Shown: positions 32,721-44,123 of the stretch, piece after piece | Layout: every line of letters starts with the position of its first letter | Numbering within the stretch: the first letter of the stretch is position 1 | NCBI GenBank assembly: GCA_004194705.1 | Contig: SADC01000220.1 | Location: forward strand, 176,820 to 240,819 | Reading direction: 5' to 3' | Origin: Ditylenchus dipsaci | Lineage: Eukaryota > Nematoda > Chromadorea > Rhabditida > Anguinidae | Length of the DNA: 64,000 nucleotides | Notes under the pieces: model-generated | What the model was told of the DNA's origin: nothing | What the model saw: the letters and a program-made list of their open reading frames with translations, nothing else | Databases searched by the model: none | Made by a program: the position numbers and the translations under genes

Positions 32721-33048
32721 ACCTCCACAGCCAAGAATATTTTTAGGTAAGTGCTTATTTTAGCCCTTAATGTCTATCCTTCTATTTTTTAAGCGCATCA
32801 TTGCCTGCTGCCAAACCGACGAAAAAGCGATCGGATTAAAGAAAAGAATTTCAAGAATGTTTTAAGTCAGCCTGTGACTATCAGAATCGGTCTGTTGCTG
32901 ACTGAAGAAGAGTGTTCAGTAGAAATCAAGTACGATTTGTATTCTTCTTTATTTGGTCATCGGCTAATTTGAGCAAAAAGCCACCTAATTTTGAAAATAG
33001 GGGCGTTTTATCAAGACTTTGTGTTTTCAAATTTCTTAGTTTTTGAAA

Positions 33049-33190
33049 AATTATCTGCAAGATTGGAATCCTTTCGATATTTGGGACCAGACTGAAAAAA
33101 AATGCCAAAAGACTTCAAACAAAAGAGTTAAAAAAGTGCCGGACCTAGGCTGCGACGAACTTGAGGGGGGGGGGGGGTGGCGTTATATCG
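33049..33190. mobile_element. Pogo-like MITE arm with G-run
   Basis: GATTGGAATCCTTTCGATAT, GGGACCAGACTG, AAGTGCCGGACCTAGG and GGCGTTATATCGG follow the family order. A 13-base G-run at 33166-33178 interrupts it. Confidence 0.5.
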
Positions 33191-33808
33191 GTACTCAAAA
33201 CTTTGGGAAATTTGCAAATTTTAAATCGATTGCAATACAAAAAATATTGGCTCGAGGCCAATTGTCCGTACACCAAAAAACACTCAATTGAAAAATATGA
33301 TTTTGCAACAAAAACTTTTCAGCTTAAACACCGTTTTGGTTGTTGAACTAGTCATAGGACCTGGATTGTTGAAGAGGGTGTAAATGGTTCCCACACCCCC
33401 ACCCTCCAGCAACAAACTTATTACCTTCAGGTGCTCTTCTTCACTTAAACCTTCAAAAAACGAGTTCAAAAAAATTCTCTAAGAAACTGTTTAAAAATTT
33501 TAAAATTGGATTGAGTATCAGTTTTTAATGAAAATTATGAATTATCAATTTTTTTTTGAATTTATCTAGTCAGTGTGTTAAACATGTTTGACAATGTTGC
33601 TTCAGGTCTGAATGCAGGATCCTAGACCATTGAAAGATCCCGAAAAAGCTCAATGTTCCTTCGACAGAGTTTTAGCTAAAGATCGTCATTCATACCAAGA
33701 AGACCACAAGATAATGCAAAGGTTTTGCCAAACAGCGTGTTAAAACCGTATATGCTGTCAACTACACATTGGCTTTGTGTTTTTAAATTTTTTCGCTAAA
33801 TTTATTTA
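33191..33808. other. Spacer, nothing recognised
   Basis: Short open frames only; no family or splice support. Confidence 0.3.
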
Positions 33809-33995
33809 CACGGTGGTCCAAAATTGCTAAAGCTTTTTTTGCATTGGTTCCGCTTTGGTTTTGGCGGAATTTCTTTTCTCACAATCTGACAAGTGTTTAT
33901 AAAGTGTCAAAAGAAAAATTGTCGGAAAAAAATTCCGCCAAAACCAAAGGGGGGACCATATCAAAATAGCTTTAGCAATTTTGGACCACCATGTG
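33809..33995. mobile_element. Small palindromic MITE, GGTGGTCCAAAATTGC ends
   Basis: Arms GGTGGTCCAAAATTGCTAAA and TTTAGCAATTTTGGACCACC are inverted, and TTTATTTA occurs just outside on both sides. The 8-bp duplication would fit hAT but is low-complexity. Confidence 0.7.
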
Positions 33996-34436
33996 TTTAT
34001 TTATTTTGAGAAAAATGGAAATTCGGGATCCCACATCTATCGTAAACTAATAAATTCAAAATGAATTTGACTTGGAGTTGACGCTTGACACGCTGTGGCC
34101 AGTAGTTCAAGGCTTAGTTTTTGTTTGTTACAAAGGACTTATTCTCTTGATCATCCATATCTGAAAAATACGATCAAGTGCACTGCTTCAAAGAACATTC
34201 TTACCTGTAACAAAAGAAACCTTCATCTGTTCGAAGAAGTGGACACTGACAAAAACAAACAACTACATAAACCAGTTAAAAAATTTACTGAAAGTATTGA
34301 GGTTGGGAGTCGAAAAAATTATCCAGTTTAGTTCCTGTCTTTTTGCCTTTTTTCGATGGGAATACTCAGGGTTAAATTCTAAGTAGAAAATGGCAAAGTG
34401 TGCGCAAAAACGGTATCTCAATACTATAACATTCAA

Positions 34437-34726
34437 AAATTGTTCTGTAAATTAGTGTTTGTAGCTCTTGAACTGCGCTACAACATGCTGCTAACATGTT
34501 GTTGCATTGCTATCATTGCATTGCTATAACCGGGTTTTTGCTTTTTTTTAATGATGAAATTGCATGATTAAAAAAAGCAATTGGCAAAATCGGAATCCTG
34601 ACAATATTTCCGACCAGACTGTAAAAACAGAACTGGCAAAAGTTTTCAAAAATTGGGCCAAAAAATTTTTCGGTACCAATGCGGGAATGAACTTTTGGGG
34701 GTGCCGGATAAACGAGGTTTGACTGT
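34437..34726. mobile_element. Two element fragments
   Basis: At 34437-34500 TGTAGCTCTTGAACTGCGCT matches the interior of the element at 12531-12881. At 34568-34726 a pogo-like arm (GGCAAAATCGGAATCC, right end GAGGTTTGACTG) follows. Confidence 0.5.
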
Positions 34727-35361
34727 GAATGAATTTAAAAAGTCGGCAATAATTCAATATACAACCCCATAAACAACCCTTTCCCCCTAATAATAACCCC
34801 TGTTTAGGGTGCTTATTATTATGGTGGTGAGGGTTATTTATGGGTTGTCTTTTAGGCTCAGGCTTCAGTAGGCCATCGTCCGTTAGGCCGTACTAAGGGG
34901 GTTATTTATGACCCTTTTTTGGAGGAGAGGAGAGGGGGGGGGGTGTCTATGTCCGGCAGTCTAATTTATATGTTACAAGTTTTTTTATTACCATTTATTG
35001 CATCGAACACTAAAATTTGACTCATTTAACATAAATGTATAAACAAACTTTTGATTTTATTGATTATTTTTCTTTCTATATTCAGCTACATTTCATTGAG
35101 CAAGAATTTAGCATTTTGTGGGAATTCCGATTGTATAGTGAATCAGCTTGTTCTCTAATGCACTCACAGTTTCCTATTCTAAAATAACATTTCTGCCATA
35201 AATTAAATATATTTCACATTTACTGCATTTAGTTTTGATACTGAAATCAAACTGATATGTGTCGCTTTTTAGTTTGCTATACATAATTATCCTACATACT
35301 TCTCACTGATTTACTTTTAAAAGCCTAACTTTAAATAACTTTTCCATTCACAACTCATATA
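34727..35361. other. Spacer with GGTTATTTATG repeats
   Basis: AATAATAACCCC and GGGTTATTTATGGGTTG / GGGGGTTATTTATGACCC words at 34785-34915 form a weak inverted and direct repeat cluster. The rest is plain AT-rich sequence. Confidence 0.35.
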
Positions 35362-35807
35362 CCGTATTTCCTTTAATAGGAGGACAACCTTGACTTTCCG
35401 CACCTATATCTCAGCCCAAAGAAAATATTTTTCAAAGCTGTGTTTTGCGTTTTTTTTGTCTCTCAGGCACTCTACCAATTCCACTTCTAATTTTGGATTT
35501 TTACCCTAATATTTTAAGGGGGGGACACTTGAGGGGGGGGGTTGAGAAATGGGTTTGTCAACATAATGAAAAATCCGTTGACGGGTTGCAAAATTTTTAT
35601 ATATAAAATTATTTATGTGATTTTATGATGAGTTTCACTAAATTATCCAACATTATTAAGTGAAACCCATCGTAAAATCACATAAATAATTTTATATATA
35701 AAAACTTTTTGCAACCCGTCAATGGGGTTTTCATTATGTTGGCAAACCCATTTCTCTCTGTGGTACAGGTTCTCAAAGTCGACAGAAGGCTATCGGAGAA
35801 AATTCGG
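35362..35807. mobile_element. CCGTATTTCC element carrying a nested 200-base palindrome
   Basis: It begins CCGTATTTCCTTTAATAGG and ends TATCGGAGAAAATTCGG, TA on both sides. The nested palindrome (about 35551-35750) has arms GGGTTTGTCAACATAATGA and TCATTATGTTGGCAAACCC and is nearly perfect. Confidence 0.8.
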
Positions 35808-35936
35808 TATAGAGAGTTCTTTTAAAAATTAACTGGTCTGTCAAATATTTTTCCAATCCCATGAAGGCAAATTCGTTGTTGAGTCTACCACTGCATCAAA
35901 CTTATTATCGAGGCATGCCTTTTTTAATAAATTAAG

Positions 35937-36110
35937 GGCACTTACGTATTTTTCCGACCGCCCCCCCCTCATTTTTCATATGCAGAGCAGATCTATTTTT
36001 GCATCAAATATATTTTTTTGCATCTGATATAATTTTTGCATCAAATTTGTATCAGATATGCACTTTCCTACCCCAAAATAAGGGGGCCGATATAATACGT
36101 AAGTACCCTA
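35937..36110. mobile_element. Short MITE, ACTTACGTATT ends
   Basis: Ends GCACTTACGTATTTTTCCG then a C-run, and GGGGGCCGATATAATACG then TAAGTACC, are imperfect inverted copies around AT-rich repeats of TTGCATCAAAT. Confidence 0.6.
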
Positions 36111-36255
36111 TTAAGACCTAAAAATATATTTTCTGAAGTTTCCAGACTTGTTTTTCTATTTTTCACTTTATGATCCTTTTCCAAAAAAACCTATAAAAAA
36201 ACAGGATTTGCACATGATCTCTTAACTCAAACATGATTTTGTTGTTGTTTATCAG

Positions 36256-36391
36256 CTGTGGAAAATCTAGAAAGTATCATCTTCAATATAAATGAGGGAG
36301 CAGGAGGTATATCCTCGGGCCGTCCCCCAAAGATTGGATCAGTGCTCCAATTAATGGACCATGGACCATCATCTGTATTTACTATCATTTG
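36256..36391 (+). CDS. Possible isolated exon, unknown gene
   Basis: An open stretch follows a TTTATCAG acceptor-like site and reads VENLESIIFNINEGAGG then ISSGRPPKIGSV, more protein-like than its AT-rich surroundings. A weak GTAAAC donor candidate follows. I cannot link it to neighbouring exons or name it. Confidence 0.25.
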
Positions 36392-36779
36392 TGTAAACCA
36401 ACTAGATCATTTGTCATATTGCCAATGTTTGCCCAAAAATATGTTTGTTATTTTTAGTTGTGGATGTGCTGTCATAGCACACGTTTTTGACCTTTTGCGT
36501 TGTTCGATGAAATTTTTTGTATTGCTGCACTTTGTTGGAAATTAAATTTTTGATTTAGCAAATTTTGGACTAATTCGGATCTATTTTCGCTCAAAACTAC
36601 GGACTTGAGGTAGACTAATTTATAATATTTTGAGTTTTGTGCTTTTCGCATAATTTTTTGCTAAAAAGTTGCTTTGGCCGCTTGCTTTCCACTTAGCTTG
36701 TCGTTTGGTTTGCTTTTGAAGCCTAGAAATATTTCTTATAGCCTAAATTTACTCGCTCCCAAAAGTTCATGATCCAAAC

Positions 36780-36880
36780 ATACCGCATTTCATCTCATAG
36801 AGCCGCCCCCATGGTTTTTTACTAAGATTTCAGGGCTAGGCTATTTTTGACTAACAGTTTCAAGGTTTGTTTTGTTTAGT
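36780..36880. mobile_element. CCGTATTTCC-type element, left part only
   Basis: CCGCATTTCATCTCATAGAG then GGTTTTTTACTAAGATTTCA matches the drifted family left arm; no right end was found. Confidence 0.4.
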
Positions 36881-37194
36881 TTTTATTTTGAAAACCGGTA
36901 ACCTTAGTTGCTATAGCAACTCAACATGTACACTGTAATCCCTCCATGGTGTTTCTCGGTCATAGTGACCACCGGCCACAGCTCTACTAAAGTGATCATT
37001 TAATTTAGGATCTAGTATTATTGGCGAGTCCAAAACATTTCTGTTCAAAAAATGTCACTTGTTAGGAAATATTTGGGGTTTTTATAAATACCTATTATAA
37101 ATAAAATTTCTTAAAATGTAGAAAAAACAAAAAAATGTATTTTTTGAACAATAATTTTTGGAAATACTCCCTTATCCTCCCGAACCATACTTGC

Positions 37195-37330
37195 ACGTTC
37201 CCCAAAAAAATAAAAAGCGCCACCGCCTCCACTGCCGCGGCATTTTAAAAATTTCGCCGCCTCCGCCGGCGCTTTGAAGGTGCCAATTTTTCCCGGCGGA
37301 AGGTGGCCGCCGACGCTCCGCTGGCGGCCG
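37195..37330. repeat. GC-rich block of CCGCCG words
   Basis: CGCCACCGCCTCCACTGCCG and related words stand out from the AT-rich context, with an inverted GGCGGAAGGTGGCCGCCG stretch. It may be a subterminal array of a hAT-like element, as at 55621-55765. No tips were defined. Confidence 0.4.
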
Positions 37331-38253
37331 TGCAATTATGTCCCCAACCATGCTAGCTCCAAAAAAATTATTTACTTAGTTTGAATAAAAAGTATTATAT
37401 AAAGTCATTCCACGTCAAAGTGGCTAGATTTATGTCCTTTTCAGGGGTGGCCTTTATGGAGGGAGATTCGTGTACTGCCACCACTTTATAAACAAATGGG
37501 ATCAGCAAGCACTTCGTGCTTTTTAATCTTTTATTTTGATGGTTTGTGTTTAGGAAAAAACAAAAGTAGGCTCATTTTTATTTGTTATTATTTGAGTGGG
37601 AGACAACTGTTAATGATTCCTCATAGTTCTTTTTTGACAGACCCAAGTAAAGAGTATGAGTGAACTTTGTGGCCCAAAATGCTGGAAGAAAGCAATTAAT
37701 AACCTTGTGTTCCCAATTAGGAGGGTCGAAAGGGCAATTGCTTCAAGGTTCATCCATACCATTTTCTTTTCTCTTTTTTATTCTTTTACAAACAATTAAT
37801 TATTATAAATGAATAGTCTTTTTGCAAAAAAAAAGAGTAAAATTGTTTTATTTCCACAATTATTTAGTACACTTTTTAAACGATTCGCACAAGAATAGCA
37901 AAAAAAGTTTCCGGAAAAAATCTCTAAATTTAAATTTTTCGATAGTTTAGCACTGTGTTTTTAGCCATATTAATCTCGTCAACAAAACACCGCATGATTA
38001 CTCAAAATTCAGCCTTAAATTTTGGTTGCTTTTTGAATAGTCATCTGTCTTTTTGTTAACAAAATTTAGGTTTTCTAAGGCACATTCGCATAATGACAAT
38101 TATTAAAAAGTGATTCCTATAAACTTTTCTCAATAACGTCATTTTTATTGATTTTCAGTTGCTTTTTTGTTTTCAGATTTGTACTTAGGCGTTTTTTTGT
38201 GCATTGTGTATGCTTGTACCGATGAAAAGTTTGATATTGAAATGTTTTTATGA
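37331..38253. other. AT-rich spacer, nothing recognised
   Basis: No supported feature. Confidence 0.3.
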
Positions 38254-38657
38254 GTCAACTGTCGGTCCAACGATCACTTACAAAATTTTTCCCGCCTAAG
38301 GTCCAACACTTTTTCCAAGTTTTACCAACACCTGGTGATAACCAGGTGTTGGTACATAGGCGATTATGCTAAGAATGGTGATTATCGAGATGGACATCCA
38401 TTCAGGATGTTAACTTGGAATACCTAACCATGTTAATGTTAACTGGTGACCTCTGTGCAAGCATTTAAGAATTATGTGTAAAAATATGTTTGCTACTACC
38501 AGGATTCAACCTGTTCAAAAACGATCGAATTGGTCGCTTTTGGGGACTAAATGACCGGGGACGACAAGACCGTCGCCTAAAAATTTAAAAAAACCATATG
38601 GTCGCGAATCCATATAGCCGCAAATGCATAGTTTTGTTACATTGATTGTTGACTGTA
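38254..38657. mobile_element. Drifted pogo-like element with inner hairpin
   Basis: GTCAACTGTCGGTCCAACGA at the left and GATTGTTGACTG then TA at the right frame the region. The arm phrase CCGCCTAAGGTCCAACACTT matches the family. A perfect 12-bp stem, ACCAACACCTGG-TGATAA-CCAGGTGTTGGT, lies at 38324-38353. Confidence 0.5.
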
Positions 38658-39395
38658 TTACGAATCAAGTCTTTTTATTGAGTTGAGTCAAGTCGACAAT
38701 ATTCTTTCGTTTGCAAAAACAAATTTAAATTTGTGGGCTGAACACAAAAGAAGTATTTGCTTGTCCTTTTCTTCATCGTCTTCATGACTCACACATATAC
38801 AATCCAACTAAAATTAGAGAACAAGAAGAAAAAGGAGGTCAGTGTGAATAAATCTTAGTGCTCTATACAAATTAGCCCTTCAAGCAAACCAACCAAAAAA
38901 CCACCACATATCCTTCTACTAAAACAGTCGCTTTACACCAACCAAAAAAGCTTTTCGTAAGCCTAAGTTTGGCGTTCTCACAAATACAGCATAGCTACCT
39001 ATATTGTTGTTGGGTGGTTTAGCCACTCTGTTGGGGTGCCCCCTCTCACCCTAACCAGTGTGTGTGCATATATGCAAGCCCTTGTGCCCCTTTGTTGACG
39101 TGTTCCCTCTGTATGTCTGCTGCTTGTCCAGTGTTGTTCCATCCCCCGCCACGTGCAACTATTTGGATGTTTATAAGATATCCCTGTGTCCTGCCAAACA
39201 TGCTGCTCTTCAAATCTGCAAAACAATTTTTTGTGAGCCTATGCTATTTGAAGATACAAATACAGATTTTTTTGTAAACTTTTTGTAATCTTTGTTAATT
39301 TCTTTTTGACTGAACAAGGTCCGGGTTGCTTAGTTCTACTTACAAATAGAAATAAATTTATTTCATGTAAATCAACTCAAAACAAATTTTTCATT
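38658..39395. other. Spacer with a GC-richer island
   Basis: Between about 38990 and 39240 base composition rises and the sequence lacks repeat signatures (GTGTGTGTGCATATATGC is a small purine-pyrimidine tract). It could be an exon or a regulatory region of an unseen gene; short open frames exist on both strands and none is convincing. Confidence 0.3.
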
Positions 39396-39715
39396 TAACA
39401 CCTATTAATCCAGTAGTTTTGCCCCGTCAATAACTGTAGACCGACAACTGTAGAATTGCTCGCTGTATATATATTGCACCCTTTAAGATAATTCAGTGGC
39501 ATTTTCTAATATAAAAATCGCCACGCAAAAAGTGTAAAAATGGCAAAATTCAAGTCAGTAGTTACTATGTTAACTATAAAACGTATCGAAAGCCACGAAA
39601 AATGGCCAAAGTTAGACAGGTCAAAAAAAATTTACAAAATTCTACAGTTATCGATGGGCAAAAATTGACTGAGGATCAGTGGCTGGTCATCCTGAGTCAA
39701 TTTTTCCGCACGGGA
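39396..39715. mobile_element. Element with AACTGTAGAATT ends, related to 851-1482
   Basis: CCCCGTCAATAACTGTAG and CTACAGTTATCGATGGGC are inverted, as are GACAACTGTAGAATT and AAAATTCTACAG. The phrase GGTCATCCTGAGTCA also occurs near 30270. Confidence 0.55.
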
Positions 39716-39934
39716 TAAAAGTAAAAAAAAAATTCTACCTCCGAAAATAATTTTTTTATTTCACGTATAAACTTATATAACTTTCTATGAAAAATAAGTT
39801 TTACGATTTTAAGAATTTTCTCAGTTTTATTGCTCTATAGTACTAGCATGATCACTAACTAGTTGTGTTGAACCTGTTAGCAACAGCTTTTTGTACAATG
39901 TGATCTTTGTTTCTTTGTTTTGTTATGGACAACA

Positions 39935-40095
39935 ACAGCAACTATAAGTTTGGGTGGGCCACTAGCTGGAGAGAAGGGGTTGAAAATCACGCCACTTGCT
40001 AGGGAACACCACTTCCTGCCCCTCTGATCATCAACCAACAGGGGAGAAGGGAAGCACTGGACAGGCGTTTTCGCCGAATGCCATTGATTCATACT
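39935..40095. other. GC-richer island, role unknown
   Basis: About 160 bases of balanced composition without repeat signatures lie between AT-rich stretches. A minus-strand frame crosses it but lacks support. It may be regulatory or an unrecognised exon. Confidence 0.25.
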
Positions 40096-40323
40096 AGCCA
40101 GCTATATGATAATCTGAACAGTAAAGAATATTAAAAAATTATCAATTTTTTGACCATAACTTTTTGAACTTTCATAAGATAATCAAAGTGACTACAATCA
40201 CTTGCTTTTGCCCACCTAAGTGGCTTGGCCATTCCTGTAAAATTCTTCAAAGATGCCTCTTAAGTTTTTATCTTATTTAAACTATTTTCAGGTTTTACTG
40301 AATGTTTTTTTATTTATTTAAGA

Positions 40324-40458
40324 CTCCGGCGCTTGACTTTGGGGACTTCTAATGCAAAATTTTAGATTAAAAAAATTTGAATTCCACATAAAAACTTGCT
40401 CTATATTACTCGCCGTAAAGTTCTGCATCAGAAGTCCCAAAAGTCACGCACCGGGGTC
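40324..40458. repeat. Inverted repeat CTTGACTTTGGGGACTTCT
   Basis: Arms TCCGGCGCTTGACTTTGGGG and AGAAGTCCCAAAAGTCACG pair imperfectly around an AT-rich loop. Confidence 0.5.
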
Positions 40459-41479
40459 GGAGAGTTAAAATCAGTTTTGTTTTTTTCCTGTGATGTTCTG
40501 TATCTCCTAGATTTTGAGAAATTACACAAGGATCTCAAATGTCCTTTATTTACAGATTTGTCTTTCATTTAGAGCTCGAATCTTTATAGTTTTGCAAATA
40601 GTATCATTAAATCTAGTGCTCAAAAATCAATAAGCACTGGATAAAGTGACACTTTTTTGGCGAAAATAGACCAAAAGCTCTTTGTTATATAAAGATGTCC
40701 TTTATGTAAAAATTTCGAGTTGAGAACTCTGTACTTGCACCATTGTTTCATCCCAAAATTAATATTTTTCAAACTTTTTTGTGTTTACCTAACTACCACG
40801 ATCTCCACCTATTCTCCTTTTTTTGGTTCGGAAATCTTCAAAATCATCCAAATCAAAAAATCCCGTCCGAAAATCTCGAGATATACCCAAAATTTTGCAA
40901 TTTTCGGAAATGAATGTTGGAAAGAAATGCCATCAAACTTTTTTGAAGACCAATCTAAAGTTTTCGGCGGAGAGATATGTCGAAAATCGCAGAGAATTAC
41001 TATTTTTAATTTTGAGCAGAAAAGATCTTCCAGAATTGTGATATTGTTGTAAAAATGTAGGAGTTATAAGGTGTTAAAAGTAGCAACAGAAGCAGGTGAT
41101 AAATATAAGCTATTGTTCAGTCCTTATCACCCTAATATGGAGCACTGACCTTGTCAACACTTTTTATATTGTTTATTTTAAGAGAGACAACTGATAAAAT
41201 ATAAGCACAGAATAACCTGGGTTTGTTTGTACCCAAAATGGTCTTATTTGCCATCTGTATTAATCTGGGTGATCAGTTTAACATATAGATGAGCATAGAC
41301 CAGGCTTCTAAATTCGAAATTTCCTTTTTGTCAAAAACTGACATCTTGAGTTTTTAGGATCGAAAATACAAATTTTGAAGTAAAATTGCAAGGATTCGAA
41401 ATCGCAAATAATAGATAAATCTTGAAGGGAGATCGGAATCCTTGCAATTTTCGGGGCTAGACTGACGAATCTGGTTCAG

Positions 41480-41625
41480 CCGGGCTGAATCCCCTCCCAG
41501 GGCTAAAGGGCTAAAGCTCCCCCCCCCCGTCAGAGTCATTTTTCCTACACCGTTTTCGAGTTTTATATTGTTTTTAAATAACAATTTTTTCGAAAAATCT
41601 GACGGGGGGGGCTATAGTTTTCTCT
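41480..41625. repeat. Fold-back with GCTCCCCCCCCCCGTCAGA arm
   Basis: The C-run followed by GTCAGAGTCATTTTT pairs with AAAAATCTGACGGGGGG at the right, again a homopolymer-tipped fold-back. Confidence 0.5.
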
Positions 41626-41805
41626 GCGTACGCCCATGGGCTCGATAGTGCTGTAGACTAAACTTCTAGACTAAAAATATTTTGTACTTCCATTCTTGGA
41701 AGTCCATTGTCCCATAACGCAAAAAATAATAAGATGATGAGCAAAGTGTGAATTAGTCTCAAAACTCAGGCCGAATTTCATTGAAACATTTGAAGTTTCT
41801 TGTCC

Positions 41806-42110
41806 TTAATCAGTCATTGCGCCGCCGACCACAACAAACATTTGCAGCCTATTCTTGTGACGCTTATTTGGGTTGACAAGGCAAATTGAAGAGCCATGTG
41901 GCTTCTGCATTCCTGCTGCTACTATCTGATCAGGGGTGTCCACGTGCAAGTCCTGACCCTCTAGAAGCACTTTGACCCTTAGCAAGGGGTGGACTGACCA
42001 AAGTACGAGCACATAGTTTGTGATCAAAAGTTGACTGATAGTAATGGAAACAGGTTGAGGGTAGGTGGGACACACCCCTATATAAGGACTTCATTAGTCG
42101 GTGTTAAACA
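41806..42110. promoter_or_regulatory. GC-richer island with TATATAAG box
   Basis: Composition is balanced and free of repeats. TATATAAG at 42079-42086 would place a plus-strand start near 42110; its core is nearly palindromic, so a minus-strand start near 42050 is also possible. A minus-strand open frame of 89 codons begins with GTG, not ATG, and is not recognised. No downstream gene before ACSL was found, so this could be an alternative upstream promoter or an unrelated gene. Confidence 0.3.
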
Positions 42111-42611
42111 CTGTGGATTTGTTTTTTGTTTGTTTTTTCTTTGCAACTGAAACCAATATTGTTCTCTATGTATGAACCAAAATCCTTTAAAAAATTCTAC
42201 TGATTAACAAATTAATGACTCAGACCTGAAAAATTCCAAAATTTTTCTCGTTAATACCTGCTTTCATGGGGCCGTGGTCAACGGGGTATGCAAACAACTG
42301 GGTACAATATGACTAGGTACAACGACTTGATACAGTGCCGAATTTTGCCTTGGTGCCCCTGTTGATTTTTGTTATACTTTTTTCGATTTCTTTACGCACT
42401 TAGGCTTAGACAAGGGTAGGCCAGCGCTCATTAGGACGGACTCAAACGTGTAGTTCAAACATGTTTTTTAACTTTTACAAAAAAATGTACCCAGCAGTGA
42501 TGTTTTGTGTACACATGTAAACGCTCAAATGTTTTGTGTTGCGGTTATATTTTCGTAGACAAATATACACGAAATCTTTCGAGTTTTTGTTTTTAAACAT
42601 TTATGAAATTC

Positions 42612-43460
42612 AAATTTTTGACGCTACTGGCTTACACCCCCCCCCAAAACCGACTTTTTTGGGAGTGCCTAAAAACCATTTTTATGCAATAATTTTGCCA
42701 TAAAGGACCAGAAAAGCAGTTAAAAGGGATTATGGGCTGTATTGGGATGGGAAGGGAATAATACAGGGGCACTTTTTTTTAGCTGCTTTACCATGTTTTT
42801 CAACTCGAGCCGTGGCAAAAATAGACTCTATATGCATTTTATGATCAAGGTACTTCTCGGAATCATGTCTAAGGTAAGTGCGTGCGCGCATCTCTAACTC
42901 TCAAGCCCCTGCGCCCCCGAAGGGGCGCAGGGGGCTTGGGGCTAGGAGTTGAGATGCGCACACCCACATACCTTAGACACAAATCACTCGAAAGTGACTC
43001 TGGATGCATGAAAAAGCATGCATACCAGAGTTATTTATGCGGTAGGCCCCAGTATTCAAAACTATGTTCAACATCTTTGATTTTGCGACCGAAAGGGTCT
43101 CCCTCCTCTTCAGGCCTGGGCTACCAGCCAGAGGCTCAGCCATCCAAAAGTAAAGGACAACCGTCAGGATCCACCCGGCTGATCGGTCTGATCAGCTCGA
43201 GTACTTATACTTTACGTGCACCACAAGTGGCTTGGTTTGAAAGCGCTTTTACTGCTCAGAGAATTAATACTCTTTGTACTTATAGGCCTATAGAAGTGGC
43301 TCCTGTTTTGTCCCTTCCCCTCCAATACAGCCCTTGAACCCTATTTTAATTGCTTTTCTGGTCTTTTTATGGCGAAATTATTGCTTAAAAATGTTTTTGA
43401 CCAATCCTAAAAATCTTGATTTTGGGGGGGGGGTATAAGCCAGTAGCGCCAAATTTTTTC
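42612..43460. mobile_element. C-rich fold-back element (copy 2 of 3)
   Basis: Outer arms GACGCTACTGGCTTACACC plus C-run, and G-run plus TATAAGCCAGTAGCGCC, are inverted. The next layer (CAGCCCTT..., GGGCTGTATTGGG) also pairs. At the centre (42904-42939) is a GC hairpin of AAGCCCCTGCGCCCCC and its complement. Both sides of the hairpin carry a GTCTAAGGTA(A/T)GTG word pointing inward. Closely related to 62575-63425 and to the core of 27138-28000. Confidence 0.8.
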
Positions 43461-43613
43461 CATTTTGATTTCTGTACACAAATAAAATCAAAATGTTTTT
43501 GTGTAAGTTTGTGTGCACAAATCACATTTAAAAAATGTCTGTGTACGTTTTGTACACAAATAAAAACCTGAAAATTTTGTTTATGTCTGTGTACACAAAC
43601 ATAAACAAAATTG

Positions 43614-43670
43614 AACGCTACTAGGATATACCCCCCCCCCTAAATCAACTTTTTTAAAAGTGTTCCCAAA
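43614..43670. mobile_element. Single left end of the CGCTACT C-rich family
   Basis: AACGCTACTAGGATATACC then a C-run matches the left tip of the element at 42612-43460; no right tip was found before the ACSL gene. Confidence 0.45.
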
Positions 43671-44049
43671 CACCTCATATCGACCTAAAATTCCTGAGGA
43701 GTTCAAAAAGACATTATTTTTAGGTTCTGGTCAATAAAAATTAAGTTTTGGGCCCACCTAAAATTACCCTTTTTGACCAAATTCTGGATAGTTTTATCTT
43801 TGCCTGCTTTTATCAGTTGGGTTTCAACCAGACTCGAATAAAAAATCATTTTTTAATTCTCTGACTTTTTTGAAATTTGATTTTAGTCCATATAGGTGTT
43901 TTTGCCACCTTTTTTCTGAGCCATGCTTGCGTATCGTGTTTCCCCTTTATAATATGCCATTTCACTTAGGCTCTCCAAATTTATTCCCATTACAGTCACC
44001 TCAACGAAAATTATTGTGCATAAATTTAAGGCCTGCTATTATTGTAATT

Positions 44050-44057
44050 TATAAATA
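44050..44057 (+). promoter_or_regulatory. Candidate TATA box of the ACSL gene
   Basis: TATAAATA lies 67 bases before the ATG, predicting a start near 44080 and a 5' UTR of about 45 bases. An untranslated upstream exon is not excluded. Confidence 0.45.
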
Positions 44058-44123
44058 AATTAGCATCCTGCTTCTAACTAGCTTGTTGTTTTGCTGAAGT
44101 ATTGATCCATCTAGCACAACGGT

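Noticed and set aside
42882..43337. 151-codon plus-strand frame
   Set aside because: It lies wholly in a layered palindrome whose other copies do not keep the frame.
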